Source of the DNA: an uncultured Clostridia bacterium
GTDB lineage: Bacteria > Bacillota > Clostridia > Oscillospirales > Acutalibacteraceae
Length of the DNA stretch: 32,433 nucleotides
Assembly: GCA_937898195.1 (NCBI GenBank)
Contig: CALEJD010000028.1
Coordinates: forward strand, 1 to 32,433
Reading direction: 5' to 3'
Positions 16,065 through 23,986 of the stretch are shown here, one piece after another. Every line of letters begins with the position of its first letter. Position 1 is the stretch's first letter. Made by a program: the position numbers and the translations under genes. The notes beneath the pieces were generated by a model. It did no database searches and was not told the DNA's origin. It worked only from the letters and a program-made list of their open reading frames with translations.

Positions 16065-17459
16065 TTAATTTCTTGTTTCAAGTGAGGTTTGAACTGCCTT
16101 GAAAAGTGACAAGTCGTCTTCATAGGCTACATCACAAGTATAGTGCCATACCATAACGCCACCAAGACCATAATCATTTGCAAACGCAGTTTTATCCTTT
16201 ATCATCTGCACGCCATTAAAGCTAGTAAAAATATTCCCGCTTATATCACCTGTCATATATGATTTCGTAATCTTATTTTTAAATGGATTGTTTTCTAAAT
16301 CACCAGCAATCTGTGCATAAGACGGCCAAGCCTCATCTCCGTTATGTGTTCTGCCATAGAATGGTAAACCTAAGTCACATTTTGACAAATCGTAACCACG
16401 CTTCTCAAAGTCTTTAATTGCTAAAGCACCACCAACTGTTGCAAATTCGGCATGAGAACCATATTCACCCATATTATCATATGCCATTATTTCAACTCTA
16501 TCGAGAACTTTTATTGCATCCTTTGAGATGTTACAACTCCAATGAGAAAATGCAGCACCAAGAATATAGTCGCCCAAATCAGAATCAAGTTTTACAAGAA
16601 AATCTGAATAATCTTTAATGCTTTTAAGTTTATGTGGATATTCATAATCAAAGAAAATGCCATCAAACTCATAAGTTTTTAATAAATCTAAAATACCATC
16701 AACAAGCACTTCACCATTATCAACAAATGCCCGACTATGTAGTTTTTCTTTATCTTTAGCATCTACACCATCTGGCCCTAAAATATTACAATGGATTTTC
16801 GCATTAGGATTTGTTGTTTTGATTATTTCAATAATTTCTTTGAAAATTTTATCCCCACTTACCATTTCACCATTGATGTCAAGGTCTTGAAGATATACTT
16901 TGCCGTTTTCATCAAATCGAGCAACACCAAACAAAATTATATCTGTCAATGTGTTCATTTTTTCCGTGTCAACGGTTTCGTTACCATAAAACCATTGGCA
17001 AACCAAATATGATGTAACACGAAAATCCTTATTTTTATTATCTTTAACATTAAGCACATCAATATCTTTCAAATTATATTGATTTTCGTTTGATGATTCG
17101 ATGCAGATTTTGAGAGAATCAGCAGTATGTTCACCGATTTCACAATATCTATACTCACCTATTCTATCTTGTTTATATATAGATTTATATTCACCATTTT
17201 CATCTTCAAGCCAGATTGAGAATTTATCAATCTGATTATCCTTTTCTTTTATAACAACTGTGTCAAAAGTTACATCTTCTTGAAAACGAATTTCGATAAA
17301 TGTTCCTTCTGCTGCTACTTGTCCTTTCAAATCACCGATGATTTGAGCGTTTTTCATTACACTGAAAGCGTCAATATTATCAGTTTTAAATGTTGATTGA
17401 CAAGATGTTAAACTTAATAAAAGAACCAATGAAAGAAAAACTGAAATTACCTTTTTCAT
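16065..17459 (-). CDS. GH18-family glycosidase lipoprotein with N-terminal discoidin-like domain
   Basis: Surface-anchored predicted glycosidase of 464 residues. Residues 1-20 are a lipoprotein signal with lipobox LTSC (Cys20). Residues about 40-137 form a discoidin/CBM32-like sandwich (FDTVVIKEKDNQIDKFSIWL, then YRYCEIGEHTADSLKICIES). The catalytic GH18 domain (about 147-460) has FDGIFFDYEYP: Asp271 and Glu273 match the catalytic DxE end of the family DxxDxDxE motif. MAYDNM supplies the substrate-positioning Tyr-Asp, and LGLPFYGR is also typical. The family cleaves beta-1,4-linked N-acetylglucosamine in chitin, N-glycans or peptidoglycan-like material. AGGAGT precedes the ATG, and the gene lies 50 nt after the phosphate transporter gene, probably at the end of the same operon. 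Confidence 0.88.
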   Translation of the reverse strand: MKKVISVFLSLVLLLSLTSCQSTFKTDNIDAFSVMKNAQIIGDLKGQVAAEGTFIEIRFQEDVTFDTVVIKEKDNQIDKFSIWLEDENGEYKSIYKQDRIGEYRYCEIGEHTADSLKICIESSNENQYNLKDIDVLNVKDNKNKDFRVTSYLVCQWFYGNETVDTEKMNTLTDIILFGVARFDENGKVYLQDLDINGEMVSGDKIFKEIIEIIKTTNPNAKIHCNILGPDGVDAKDKEKLHSRAFVDNGEVLVDGILDLLKTYEFDGIFFDYEYPHKLKSIKDYSDFLVKLDSDLGDYILGAAFSHWSCNISKDAIKVLDRVEIMAYDNMGEYGSHAEFATVGGALAIKDFEKRGYDLSKCDLGLPFYGRTHNGDEAWPSYAQIAGDLENNPFKNKITKSYMTGDISGNIFTSFNGVQMIKDKTAFANDYGLGGVMVWHYTCDVAYEDDLSLFKAVQTSLETRN

Positions 17460-17509
17460 ATTTTCAACTCCTATATAAATGGTGGTAAAGTTACTTATCC
17501 AACATTATT

Positions 17510-19168
17510 TTAATATGATTTAATCATTTCTTCGTCTGCTGCGACTTTTTCACCTGGTTTTTTAGCAACTGCGAATGCTATGTTCTTTGAGTGGTCACCC
17601 ACACGTTCAAAGTCGATGAGAGTATTTACAAACATCATACCAGCACGAGTTTCACAATGTTCTTCGTTAAGACGACGAAGATGTGCATTCTGATATTTTT
17701 CTTTAAGATTATCTGATGCAGTTTCAAGAGTTTCAATGCGTTTTGCTTCTTCGAGTGTTAATTCTTGTTTTTCAAATGAATCAATTGAAGCATTAAGCAA
17801 TTCAACAACACATTTGCGCATTGTTTCAAGTTCTGCAACTGCTTCGTTAGATATTGCAAGTTTCTCATTACTACGCACTACTGCTGCTTCGCTAAGGTTA
17901 ACAGCGTGGTCACCAATACGTTCAATATCGTTGATTACATGGAATAAACGACCAATATATTTAGCATCTGAATAGTCTAAATCAAGGGCGTTGATTTTAA
18001 CGAGATGTCTTGTAATTCCATGATTCAAGAAGTTAATAACCTCTTCAACAGACTCAATCTTTTCGCCCTTAGATGTATCGTTATTTATAAGTGCTGTTGC
18101 TGCACGGTCAAAGTTGTCTCTTGCAAGTTTTGCCATTCTGACAACTTCTTTACCAATCTGTTCAACAGCAACTGGTGGTGTTGTAAGAAGATGCTCATCA
18201 TAAAATTTGAATTCAAGTTTTGAATCTTCTGGCTCTTTGTCTGGCACAAGAATGCAAGCCATTTTGATAATCCAATTTGCAAATGGGAAGAGAATAACTG
18301 TGCTTACTACATTAAAGATAATATGAGCAGTTGAAATCTGAACTGAAACATTGTCACTTATTCTTTCAAGCAAGTCTGTATATGGTGTAAATGCAGTAAT
18401 CAACAAGAAAATGACTGTACCTATAACGTTAAAGAGCAAATGCATAACTGCAGTTCTTTTTGAATTAGTTTTTGAGCCAGCCGCAGAAAGAAGTGCAGTA
18501 ACACAAGTACCAATATTTTGTCCTAAAAGAATATAAATAGCGAATTCAATAGGCACAAGTCCCTGAACTGCAAGAGCCTGTAAAATACCAATACTTGCAG
18601 ACGAACTCTGAATTACAGCAGTAAGTACAAGACCGATAAGAATACCAACAACAGGGTTGCTGTAGTTTGTCATAAAATGAACGAAAACTTCAGAATCTCT
18701 TAATGGCTCCATAGCCGCTGACATTGTGTCCATACCCAAGAAAAGCATACCAAAGCCAGCAACAGTCTGACCTATGTGCTTGATAATGTCCTTTTTCACA
18801 AAAAGCATTACAAAAACACCAAGGAAGAGTGCAATTGGCGCAATGTCGCTTAAATCAAGAGCAATAAGCACGCTGGTAACTGTTGTACCGATATTGGCAC
18901 CCATAATAACACCAACTGCCTGCGCAAGATTCATAAGCCCTGCGTTAACAAAACCCACAACCATAACCGTTGTTGCTGATGAGCTTTGAATAAGTGCAGT
19001 TACAAGTGCGCCCATAATAACTGCTAAAAATCTGTTTTTGGTTAATGCACCCAAAATCTTCTTCATTTTTGAACCTGCGGCATACTCAAGACCGTCACCC
19101 ATGGCGTTAATGCCGTAAAGGAACAAGCCTATACCCGCAAAGAAAGATAATAAATGTGTGATTGTCAT
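17510..19168 (-). CDS. Na+/phosphate cotransporter family protein with C-terminal PhoU-like domain
   Basis: A 552-residue NptA/PNaS-family transporter. The membrane part (about 1-310) has the duplicated transport signature QSSSA: ALIQSSSATTVMVV and AVIQSSSASIGIL. It also carries GANIGTTVTS and GQNIGTCVTA, the paired repeats of the inverted-repeat fold. Residues about 330-540 form two helical bundle units like PhoU, with NDIERIGDHAVNLSEAA and FERVGDHSKNIAFA, the typical (E/D)xxGDHxxN metal-binding phrases. AAAAGGAG precedes the ATG. It lies 13 nt after the GH20 gene and is certainly co-transcribed. Phosphate is the likely substrate; some relatives may export phosphate or act in regulation. Confidence 0.94.
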   Translation of the reverse strand: MTITHLLSFFAGIGLFLYGINAMGDGLEYAAGSKMKKILGALTKNRFLAVIMGALVTALIQSSSATTVMVVGFVNAGLMNLAQAVGVIMGANIGTTVTSVLIALDLSDIAPIALFLGVFVMLFVKKDIIKHIGQTVAGFGMLFLGMDTMSAAMEPLRDSEVFVHFMTNYSNPVVGILIGLVLTAVIQSSSASIGILQALAVQGLVPIEFAIYILLGQNIGTCVTALLSAAGSKTNSKRTAVMHLLFNVIGTVIFLLITAFTPYTDLLERISDNVSVQISTAHIIFNVVSTVILFPFANWIIKMACILVPDKEPEDSKLEFKFYDEHLLTTPPVAVEQIGKEVVRMAKLARDNFDRAATALINNDTSKGEKIESVEEVINFLNHGITRHLVKINALDLDYSDAKYIGRLFHVINDIERIGDHAVNLSEAAVVRSNEKLAISNEAVAELETMRKCVVELLNASIDSFEKQELTLEEAKRIETLETASDNLKEKYQNAHLRRLNEEHCETRAGMMFVNTLIDFERVGDHSKNIAFAVAKKPGEKVAADEEMIKSY

Positions 19169-19181
19169 TTTCTTTCTCCTT

Positions 19182-20762
19182 TTATTCTTTCGCTTTTAAC
19201 TTCTCATTGTATTTATATTCATTGCCACGTTCACCAAGGTGGAAAACTGAACGATTTTTCACACCTAACTTTTTCTTTTCAAGTCTTGAGTAGTTAATCC
19301 CTTTTGCTCTCATATATGCTTTAAAGAATTCAAAGCGCTTATAGAAATCTTTATAGTTTTTTATTCTATCTTCTGTCCAAGCAACTTCAGCAGCTGCAAA
19401 AATCCTTGGATAAACTGCAAACTGCCAAGCACTTTCTGTATCAATCCACTCTGCCCAAGATTCAAACTCTACACCAAGAACATTTTTCTCATTTACAAAA
19501 CCGGATTTTGCAACGTTGAAGTTATAAACTTTTTTAAGCGGTACACTTGCATAAGAATAATCGAAATATAATGTCGGACAAGTAGATACAATAAATTTAC
19601 GTTTATCATTCTCTTTCTTAACCCATACCGGTGTACGATACATCCAATATTGACCGATTATATCGTTGTCGGTATTTTCTCCGATTCCGTCATTCCACTC
19701 TATACTCTTTTTACCGAATTTTTTGAGCATATCGTTGACACGATTATTAAAATACACCTGCAAATCCTTACCTTTTTCAAGACCAAGTTCTTGCATTTTT
19801 TGTTGACAAACAGGGCAATCTTTTTCCCATATTTTATGGCCCTTTGATGCCTCATCGCCACCCATATGAAAATATTCATACGGGAACAACTCACAAACTT
19901 CAGTTAAAAGTTTCTCAACAAAATCATAGGTTTCTTCCTGACCTGCACAAAGAATGTCTTTAGTTATTCCGTTTTCACAGAACACTTCATATTCGCCTTT
20001 AAGGCAAGAAAGTTCAGGATAAGCTGCAAGAATTGCAACTGTATGACCGGGTATGTCAATTTCTGGAATTATGTCAATGCACAATGCTTTTGCATATTCA
20101 ACAATTTCACGGATTTCATCTTTTTTGTAATAATAAAAGTATTCGTTTCCGTCTTTAGAAATTTCAGGATAGAGAAGATTGTTGCATCCACCAAGAAGTT
20201 CGTATTTTCTTTTGCTACTAATTTCATTTAGAAGTGGAAAAACGTCACTTTCAATTCTGTATCCTTGGTCGTCACTCAAATGCCAATGGAATTTATTAAG
20301 TTTTAATAATGCCATACTATCAAGGGTACGTTTCACCGCATCGACGCCAAAGAAATGACGAGATTCATCCATCATTCCACCACGATATGCGAATTTTGGA
20401 TAGTCATATATATATGCACCGTTAAGAACTGCAATTCCACTTTCTTTTTTGGACTGCATAATCATAATTTTTAGTGTTACAGCACCATAAAAAGCACCGT
20501 TCACATCGGATGCTGTGATAACAACACCATCATTATTAATTATTAACTTATAGCCCTCACTGCGAATGCTATCGTCTTTATTAATTTTAATTGCACCATT
20601 CTGTGCATCCTTTTTTGTCTGTAAAAATTGTGAAAGATAATTCCCTGCTTTCACAAATTCAGGGTTACAAAGAACAGCCGTTGCAGGTGTTACTGTGTAT
20701 GTGCCCTCTAAAACTTCATATTTTTGTGGTTTAGGAATAATACTATATTTAGGTGTTTTCAT
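19182..20762 (-). CDS. GH20 family beta-N-acetylhexosaminidase
   Basis: Removes terminal beta-linked GlcNAc or GalNAc by substrate-assisted catalysis. The protein has 526 residues. An N-terminal GH20b-like domain (about 5-120) precedes the barrel. Signatures are FHWHLSDDQGYRIES (158-172) and the catalytic pair Asp303-Glu304 in FHMGGDEASKGH, with IPEIDIPGHT (232-241) between them. There is no signal peptide, so it acts in the cytoplasm, presumably on imported or turnover-derived sugars. It starts 2 nt after the GDPD stop codon and ends 13 nt before the phosphate transporter, so it sits inside a tight operon. Confidence 0.94.
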   Translation of the reverse strand: MKTPKYSIIPKPQKYEVLEGTYTVTPATAVLCNPEFVKAGNYLSQFLQTKKDAQNGAIKINKDDSIRSEGYKLIINNDGVVITASDVNGAFYGAVTLKIMIMQSKKESGIAVLNGAYIYDYPKFAYRGGMMDESRHFFGVDAVKRTLDSMALLKLNKFHWHLSDDQGYRIESDVFPLLNEISSKRKYELLGGCNNLLYPEISKDGNEYFYYYKKDEIREIVEYAKALCIDIIPEIDIPGHTVAILAAYPELSCLKGEYEVFCENGITKDILCAGQEETYDFVEKLLTEVCELFPYEYFHMGGDEASKGHKIWEKDCPVCQQKMQELGLEKGKDLQVYFNNRVNDMLKKFGKKSIEWNDGIGENTDNDIIGQYWMYRTPVWVKKENDKRKFIVSTCPTLYFDYSYASVPLKKVYNFNVAKSGFVNEKNVLGVEFESWAEWIDTESAWQFAVYPRIFAAAEVAWTEDRIKNYKDFYKRFEFFKAYMRAKGINYSRLEKKKLGVKNRSVFHLGERGNEYKYNEKLKAKE

Positions 20763-20764
20763 TA

Positions 20765-21505
20765 TTAAATCTCCTTTAATACCTGACGACAGAAATCAGG
20801 GACATCTGTAATCAACGCATCGCATCCCCATGATGTATATTTTATAATATCTTCTTTTAAATTGACTGTCCAAGGATTAACCTTAATCCCATTATTATGT
20901 AAATCTTTTACAAGTTCTTCTGTCAATAAAACGCGTTCTGGATGAGCGGCATCTGCGTTTAACTGTTTGCAATATTTTGTAACGCCAAAGTTCATAATCT
21001 CATCACCAAGTGCGCCACGCTCATATAAAAGACCTGTTTTTAAGTTTTTATCGATTTCTTTAACTTGTCTGATACATTCGGGGTCAAAACAAGATATAAT
21101 TGAATTCTTTTCAATACCGAATTTATAAACTTCTTCAATTACTCTTTTAACTAAATCATTATCTTTTTTAGGTGGTTTGATTTCAATATTGATTAAATTC
21201 ATATTTTTAACCAAAGTCAAAAGTTCTGCAAGAGTTGGTAGTGTTACACCATTAAAGTCTTTAGAAAAATAAGAACCGAAGTCCAATTCGCGTAATTCTG
21301 CGAATGTCATTTCGTCAATAGAACCCTTACCGTTTGATGTAGCATCAACAGTATAGTTATGACAAATAACAATCTCGCCGTCCTTACACAAATGAACGTC
21401 GGTTTCGATTCCGTCTGCATTAAATTGTATTGCTTTCTCGAAAGCGGGTAATGTGTTTTGCGGTGCTACTTTATTTGCGCCGCGATGCGCTAACACAAGT
21501 GGCAT
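20765..21505 (-). CDS. Glycerophosphodiester phosphodiesterase
   Basis: Hydrolyses glycerophosphodiesters to glycerol 3-phosphate and an alcohol. The 246 residues match the short cytoplasmic GDPD type. Visible active-site residues are His7 (AHRGA), Glu34 and Asp36 (GIETDV), His49 (IVICHN) and the metal-binding Glu in NIEIKPP. The normally conserved PENT motif reads PQNT here. The ATG at 21505 has AAGGAG 9 nt upstream; an in-frame TTG at 21514 immediately follows the AAGGAG and cannot use it. No signal peptide is seen. It is the first gene of the GDPD-GH20-phosphate transporter cluster. Confidence 0.93.
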   Translation of the reverse strand: MPLVLAHRGANKVAPQNTLPAFEKAIQFNADGIETDVHLCKDGEIVICHNYTVDATSNGKGSIDEMTFAELRELDFGSYFSKDFNGVTLPTLAELLTLVKNMNLINIEIKPPKKDNDLVKRVIEEVYKFGIEKNSIISCFDPECIRQVKEIDKNLKTGLLYERGALGDEIMNFGVTKYCKQLNADAAHPERVLLTEELVKDLHNNGIKVNPWTVNLKEDIIKYTSWGCDALITDVPDFCRQVLKEI

Positions 21506-21567
21506 AATATCCAACTCCTTGGATGAATAATCGCAGTAATTAAAAAACTCAAAATTACCACAAGACT

Positions 21568-21597
21568 ATATTACCAAAAAAGCACACCATTTGTAAA
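21568..21597 (-). promoter_or_regulatory. Candidate promoter of the GDPD-GH20-phosphate transporter operon
   Basis: Minus-strand TTTACA (21597-21592), 18-bp spacer, TAATAT (21573-21568), about 60 bp upstream of the GDPD start. Confidence 0.5.
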
Positions 21598-21600
21598 GTA

Positions 21601-22209
21601 TTATTTTCTTTTCATCAAATCTTCTAAAAATTCAACTATTTTAAATTTGAATTTATATTTTTCGCTATTAGTTACAATATCTGTTTCATCAGTATTTAGA
21701 ACATCTGAAAGTTCACATTCTGCATTAGCAGCTGGTAAACACATTGGTGGGAACATCACACACCACCAGTTTTGACCTTGCCCTTCCCCTATTACTACTT
21801 TAACTGCAGTATAATACCCAGCAGGTAAAGTTACTGAGTTATCATAAGTTCGTGTTTTGAAATATTCTTCCCCAACTGTGATTTTCACTTTATAATCAAA
21901 ACCTTCATTTTTTATTGTTTCAAGGGAAACTTCTTCAAGTTCTTTTATATGTGGTGTAAGTATTTTCTCTGCTTCTTTACTTGTAACTGAGCCATCAAAA
22001 AGTTCTTTGCCTTCTTCTAACACGGCATCACGAACTTTTAGTTTGAGTTCTTGGTCTTCTTTGCTGTCAGAATTGGCGATTACGTGCATACGAAGCATTT
22101 TATCTCTTATGTTATCGCATTGTTTAGAGAAAGTATTAATATTTGTTGCACAACAAATCACCAATGCAATCAAAACTGAAATCTCAATTCTTAATATTGT
22201 ATTTTTCAT
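21601..22209 (-). CDS. spoIIR: Stage II sporulation protein R
   Basis: Secreted forespore signalling protein that triggers SpoIIGA to cleave pro-SigmaE in the mother cell. The 202 residues have an N-terminal export segment (about 7-25) and the family phrases RMHVIANSDSKEDQELKLKV and NWWCVMFPPMCL. The TYDNSVTLPAGYYTAVKVVIGEG stretch, also typical, lies between them. The ATG at 22209 has AAGGAGTG 5 nt upstream. A SigmaF/SigmaG-like promoter is possible at 22231-22259. Its presence shows that the organism belongs to a spore-forming lineage. Confidence 0.95.
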   Translation of the reverse strand: MKNTILRIEISVLIALVICCATNINTFSKQCDNIRDKMLRMHVIANSDSKEDQELKLKVRDAVLEEGKELFDGSVTSKEAEKILTPHIKELEEVSLETIKNEGFDYKVKITVGEEYFKTRTYDNSVTLPAGYYTAVKVVIGEGQGQNWWCVMFPPMCLPAANAECELSDVLNTDETDIVTNSEKYKFKFKIVEFLEDLMKRK

Positions 22210-22230
22210 AAATTCACTCCTTGTGAGTGA

Positions 22231-22259
22231 AGTATTGGCAACTGCAATCAAACTTAAAC
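22231..22259 (-). promoter_or_regulatory. spoIIR: Possible SigmaF/SigmaG-type promoter of spoIIR
   Basis: Minus strand: GTTTA (22259-22255), 15-bp spacer, GCCAATACT (22239-22231). The forespore consensus is about GYATA, 15 bp, GGNNANANT, so each element has one mismatch. No SigA-type pair is obvious. In Bacillus spoIIR is SigmaF dependent. Confidence 0.35.
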
Positions 22260-22291
22260 AAAAAATCAGCGATGGGGTGTAAGTCCCATCG
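22260..22291 (-). terminator. Possible terminator after the leucine-rich-repeat gene
   Basis: Minus-strand stem CGATGGG/CCCATCG with an 8-nt loop, then CTGA and six Ts. A second hairpin without a T tract (CAGAGGA/TCCTCTG, 22337-22353) lies closer to the gene. The 4-nt gap before the T tract makes this uncertain. The 22210-22359 gap otherwise holds only the spoIIR leader. Confidence 0.4.
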
Positions 22292-22359
22292 GCTTTGAGT
22301 GTAAAATATTAAGTTTAATTGTTTGATTCATCAACACAGAGGACAGTCCTCTGATTGTC

Positions 22360-23292
22360 TTACTCTAATCTTCGCCATTCTTCAATATTTTCATTTCCTC
22401 TTACATATAATCCTTTAGGCAAATCTTCGTCTTTTAAGTTATAGTGCTTTCGATTCTTTTCGGAATACACATAAGATAAATCTAAACAATTCGTTAAATT
22501 GCCATCAATTATATTCATATTGAAAATAAACGTTTTTAGATTTTTCATAGATTTAAGAAAGTCCAAGCTAGGCAAAGTATTATTTCCACTTAATTCAAGC
22601 AGTTCTAAATTTTCCAGTTCACTTAATACTGAAAAGTCTTCAATTTTTGAGCAATTTTCAATCCTCAAAGCTTTAAGTGTGTCTTTAACACTATTTAATG
22701 CATTGATATCACGCAACATGCGATTATAATATAGATAAACACATTGCATTTGAGGAGCTTTTTCAATACCATTAAGTGATTGAATCTTACAATCAATCAA
22801 CTGTAAAGTATCTAATTCCTTACTACAAAACAAGTTGCTTATATCATTCTTCTCACCTTTGAAATCCCCTACTCTCAAAGACTTCAATGTTTCTATCCTA
22901 TTAAAATTCAAAGTACCTTTATTAAAACTAACAAACAGTTCTATTAAACCGTTGATTTTTGAATAATCAATCGTGCTAATATATTGTCCCTTATCGCCAT
23001 ATTGATTTTGACAGTTTAAAGAAACAATTTCAGAAACATCATACAGTGGAGAAAAATCAAAATCGACTGGTGCATCAAACGATGGCGTAATTTTCAAGTG
23101 CTTTAAACTAGGACAAGACCTTAAAATATCCAAATTGGGCATAACTATTTCAGCCAATTCTATATTATTCTCTTGAATAAACTTTTGATATTCCTGAAAA
23201 CTTGCCCCTCCAGTTACAATCTTAATAGCCTCTCTTTTATAAAACGGATAGTGCATCTTTACAAATTCAAAATCAGTATTTGTTGCATACAT
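22360..23292 (-). CDS. Leucine-rich-repeat protein of unknown function
   Basis: A 310-residue cytoplasmic protein. Residues 1-60 form a short alpha/beta N-terminal region. From about 60 to 280 there are irregular leucine-rich repeats of about 22 residues, readable as CPSLKHLKI, IETLKSLRV, SKELDTLQLIDCKIQSLNGI, LENLELLELSGNNTLPSLDFL and MKNLKTFIF. There is no signal peptide, anchor or enzymatic domain. Such standalone repeat proteins are binding scaffolds, and some are immunity-like proteins, but no toxin gene is adjacent. The ATG at 23292 has GGAGGG 11 nt upstream. Its promoter at 23392-23420 starts just beyond the terminator of the structured RNA. Confidence 0.82.
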   Translation of the reverse strand: MYATNTDFEFVKMHYPFYKREAIKIVTGGASFQEYQKFIQENNIELAEIVMPNLDILRSCPSLKHLKITPSFDAPVDFDFSPLYDVSEIVSLNCQNQYGDKGQYISTIDYSKINGLIELFVSFNKGTLNFNRIETLKSLRVGDFKGEKNDISNLFCSKELDTLQLIDCKIQSLNGIEKAPQMQCVYLYYNRMLRDINALNSVKDTLKALRIENCSKIEDFSVLSELENLELLELSGNNTLPSLDFLKSMKNLKTFIFNMNIIDGNLTNCLDLSYVYSEKNRKHYNLKDEDLPKGLYVRGNENIEEWRRLE

Positions 23293-23391
23293 TACCAGTA
23301 ACACCCTCCAAAATTGAAATAAACTCCATTAAACACAATGAAACTATTCTTTGATGCGTTCCTATGTGATTTTTCCACTGACCTCAAGTTG

Positions 23392-23420
23392 AATATAGCA
23401 TTAATTTGACATAAAGTCAA
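23392..23420 (-). promoter_or_regulatory. Promoter of the leucine-rich-repeat gene
   Basis: Minus-strand TTGACT (23420-23415), 17-bp spacer, TATATT (23397-23392). The -35 begins 1 nt after the T tract of the RNA terminator. TTGAC and GTCAA form a small inverted repeat (23406-23420) around it. Confidence 0.78.
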
Positions 23421-23421
23421 T

Positions 23422-23445
23422 AAAAAAAGACGCAACGAGTGCGTC
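23422..23445 (-). terminator. Terminator of the structured RNA gene
   Basis: Minus strand: stem GACGCA/TGCGTC with a 5-nt loop, followed immediately by seven Ts. Confidence 0.92.
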
Positions 23446-23452
23446 CATAAAA

Positions 23453-23648
23453 GGTTCCCCCACAAAGTCGGTTGCGGTGAATACTAACCTGCATGTTAAG
23501 CAGGTGGGTGCTTTCCGTTTTGTATCTGTGCTCCCTTCGTCCGTCAATATGACGGGAGGTCTGCTCCCAACAAACCGAGTATAAGCTCCCTTTTAGTGAG
23601 TGTTGGGTTAATATCATCCGCAGTTATCGGGCTTCGCAGGGTAAATGT
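23453..23648 (-). ncRNA. ssrS: Probable 6S RNA
   Basis: A 370-bp stretch without a convincing gene folds, on the minus strand, into a long rod of about 195 nt. The ends pair (23632-23644 with 23455-23467, 12 of 13 positions including G-U). An inner stem follows (UGCGG...GAUAUU, about 23610-23622, with AGUAUU..CCGCA, 23473-23485). Then a large open region contains a small 3'-side hairpin (ACCUGC/GCAGGU, arms 23487-23492 and 23500-23505) and an apical hairpin (CCGUCA/UGACGG around 23541-23555). Closing stem, central bubble with 3'-side hairpin and apical stem are the 6S RNA layout, which mimics an open promoter and sequesters SigA-RNA polymerase. A strong terminator follows at 23422-23445. RNase P, SRP and tmRNA core motifs are absent. 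The ends are approximate. Assignment is by structure recognised by eye, not by a covariance model. Confidence 0.7.
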
Positions 23649-23659
23649 TTTATTTATAA

Positions 23660-23959
23660 TTATTCTTCCTCGTTAAAGTCGAATAATTCAGAAAGACGTT
23701 CTTCAAAAATTTTGCCAATTTCGTTGAATTCGTTATCATCTTCGATTGGCTCTAAATATGTTTCGCCATCTTCTTCACAGACTTTAAGAATGATAAGCTC
23801 GCCATCATCGTCAAGAATTTCTTCTGCTTCGTCATATACAGGAAGAAGCGCAACATATTTTGCTGTATCTGTTTCAATTCTGTCAAGTTCTTCAAAAACG
23901 TGTTCAACACCGTTTTCATCTATAACTGACACAAGGTCTGGATTAAATTCTTCACTCAT
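23660..23959 (-). CDS. DUF1292 family protein (YrzB-like)
   Basis: A 99-residue, strongly acidic protein of unknown function, widespread in Firmicutes. It shows the family pattern: a beta-rich N-terminal half with VSVIDENGVEHVFEELDRIE, then YVALLPVYDEA, GELIILKVCEEDG and ETYLEPIEDD. A C-terminal helix (NEFNEIGKIFEERLSELFD) completes it. In many genomes it lies near ruvX and alaS; here it lies 27 nt downstream of an unknown gene and directly upstream of the 6S RNA candidate, which may be transcribed partly by read-through. Confidence 0.9.
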   Translation of the reverse strand: MSEEFNPDLVSVIDENGVEHVFEELDRIETDTAKYVALLPVYDEAEEILDDDGELIILKVCEEDGETYLEPIEDDNEFNEIGKIFEERLSELFDFNEEE

Positions 23960-23986
23960 ATTTAATACTCCTTTGTTTTAGTAAAA

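Noticed and set aside
23417..23617. 66-residue frame within the structured RNA region
   Set aside because: It has no ribosome binding site, lies entirely in the RNA and its terminator, and has an amino-acid composition unlike the neighbouring proteins.
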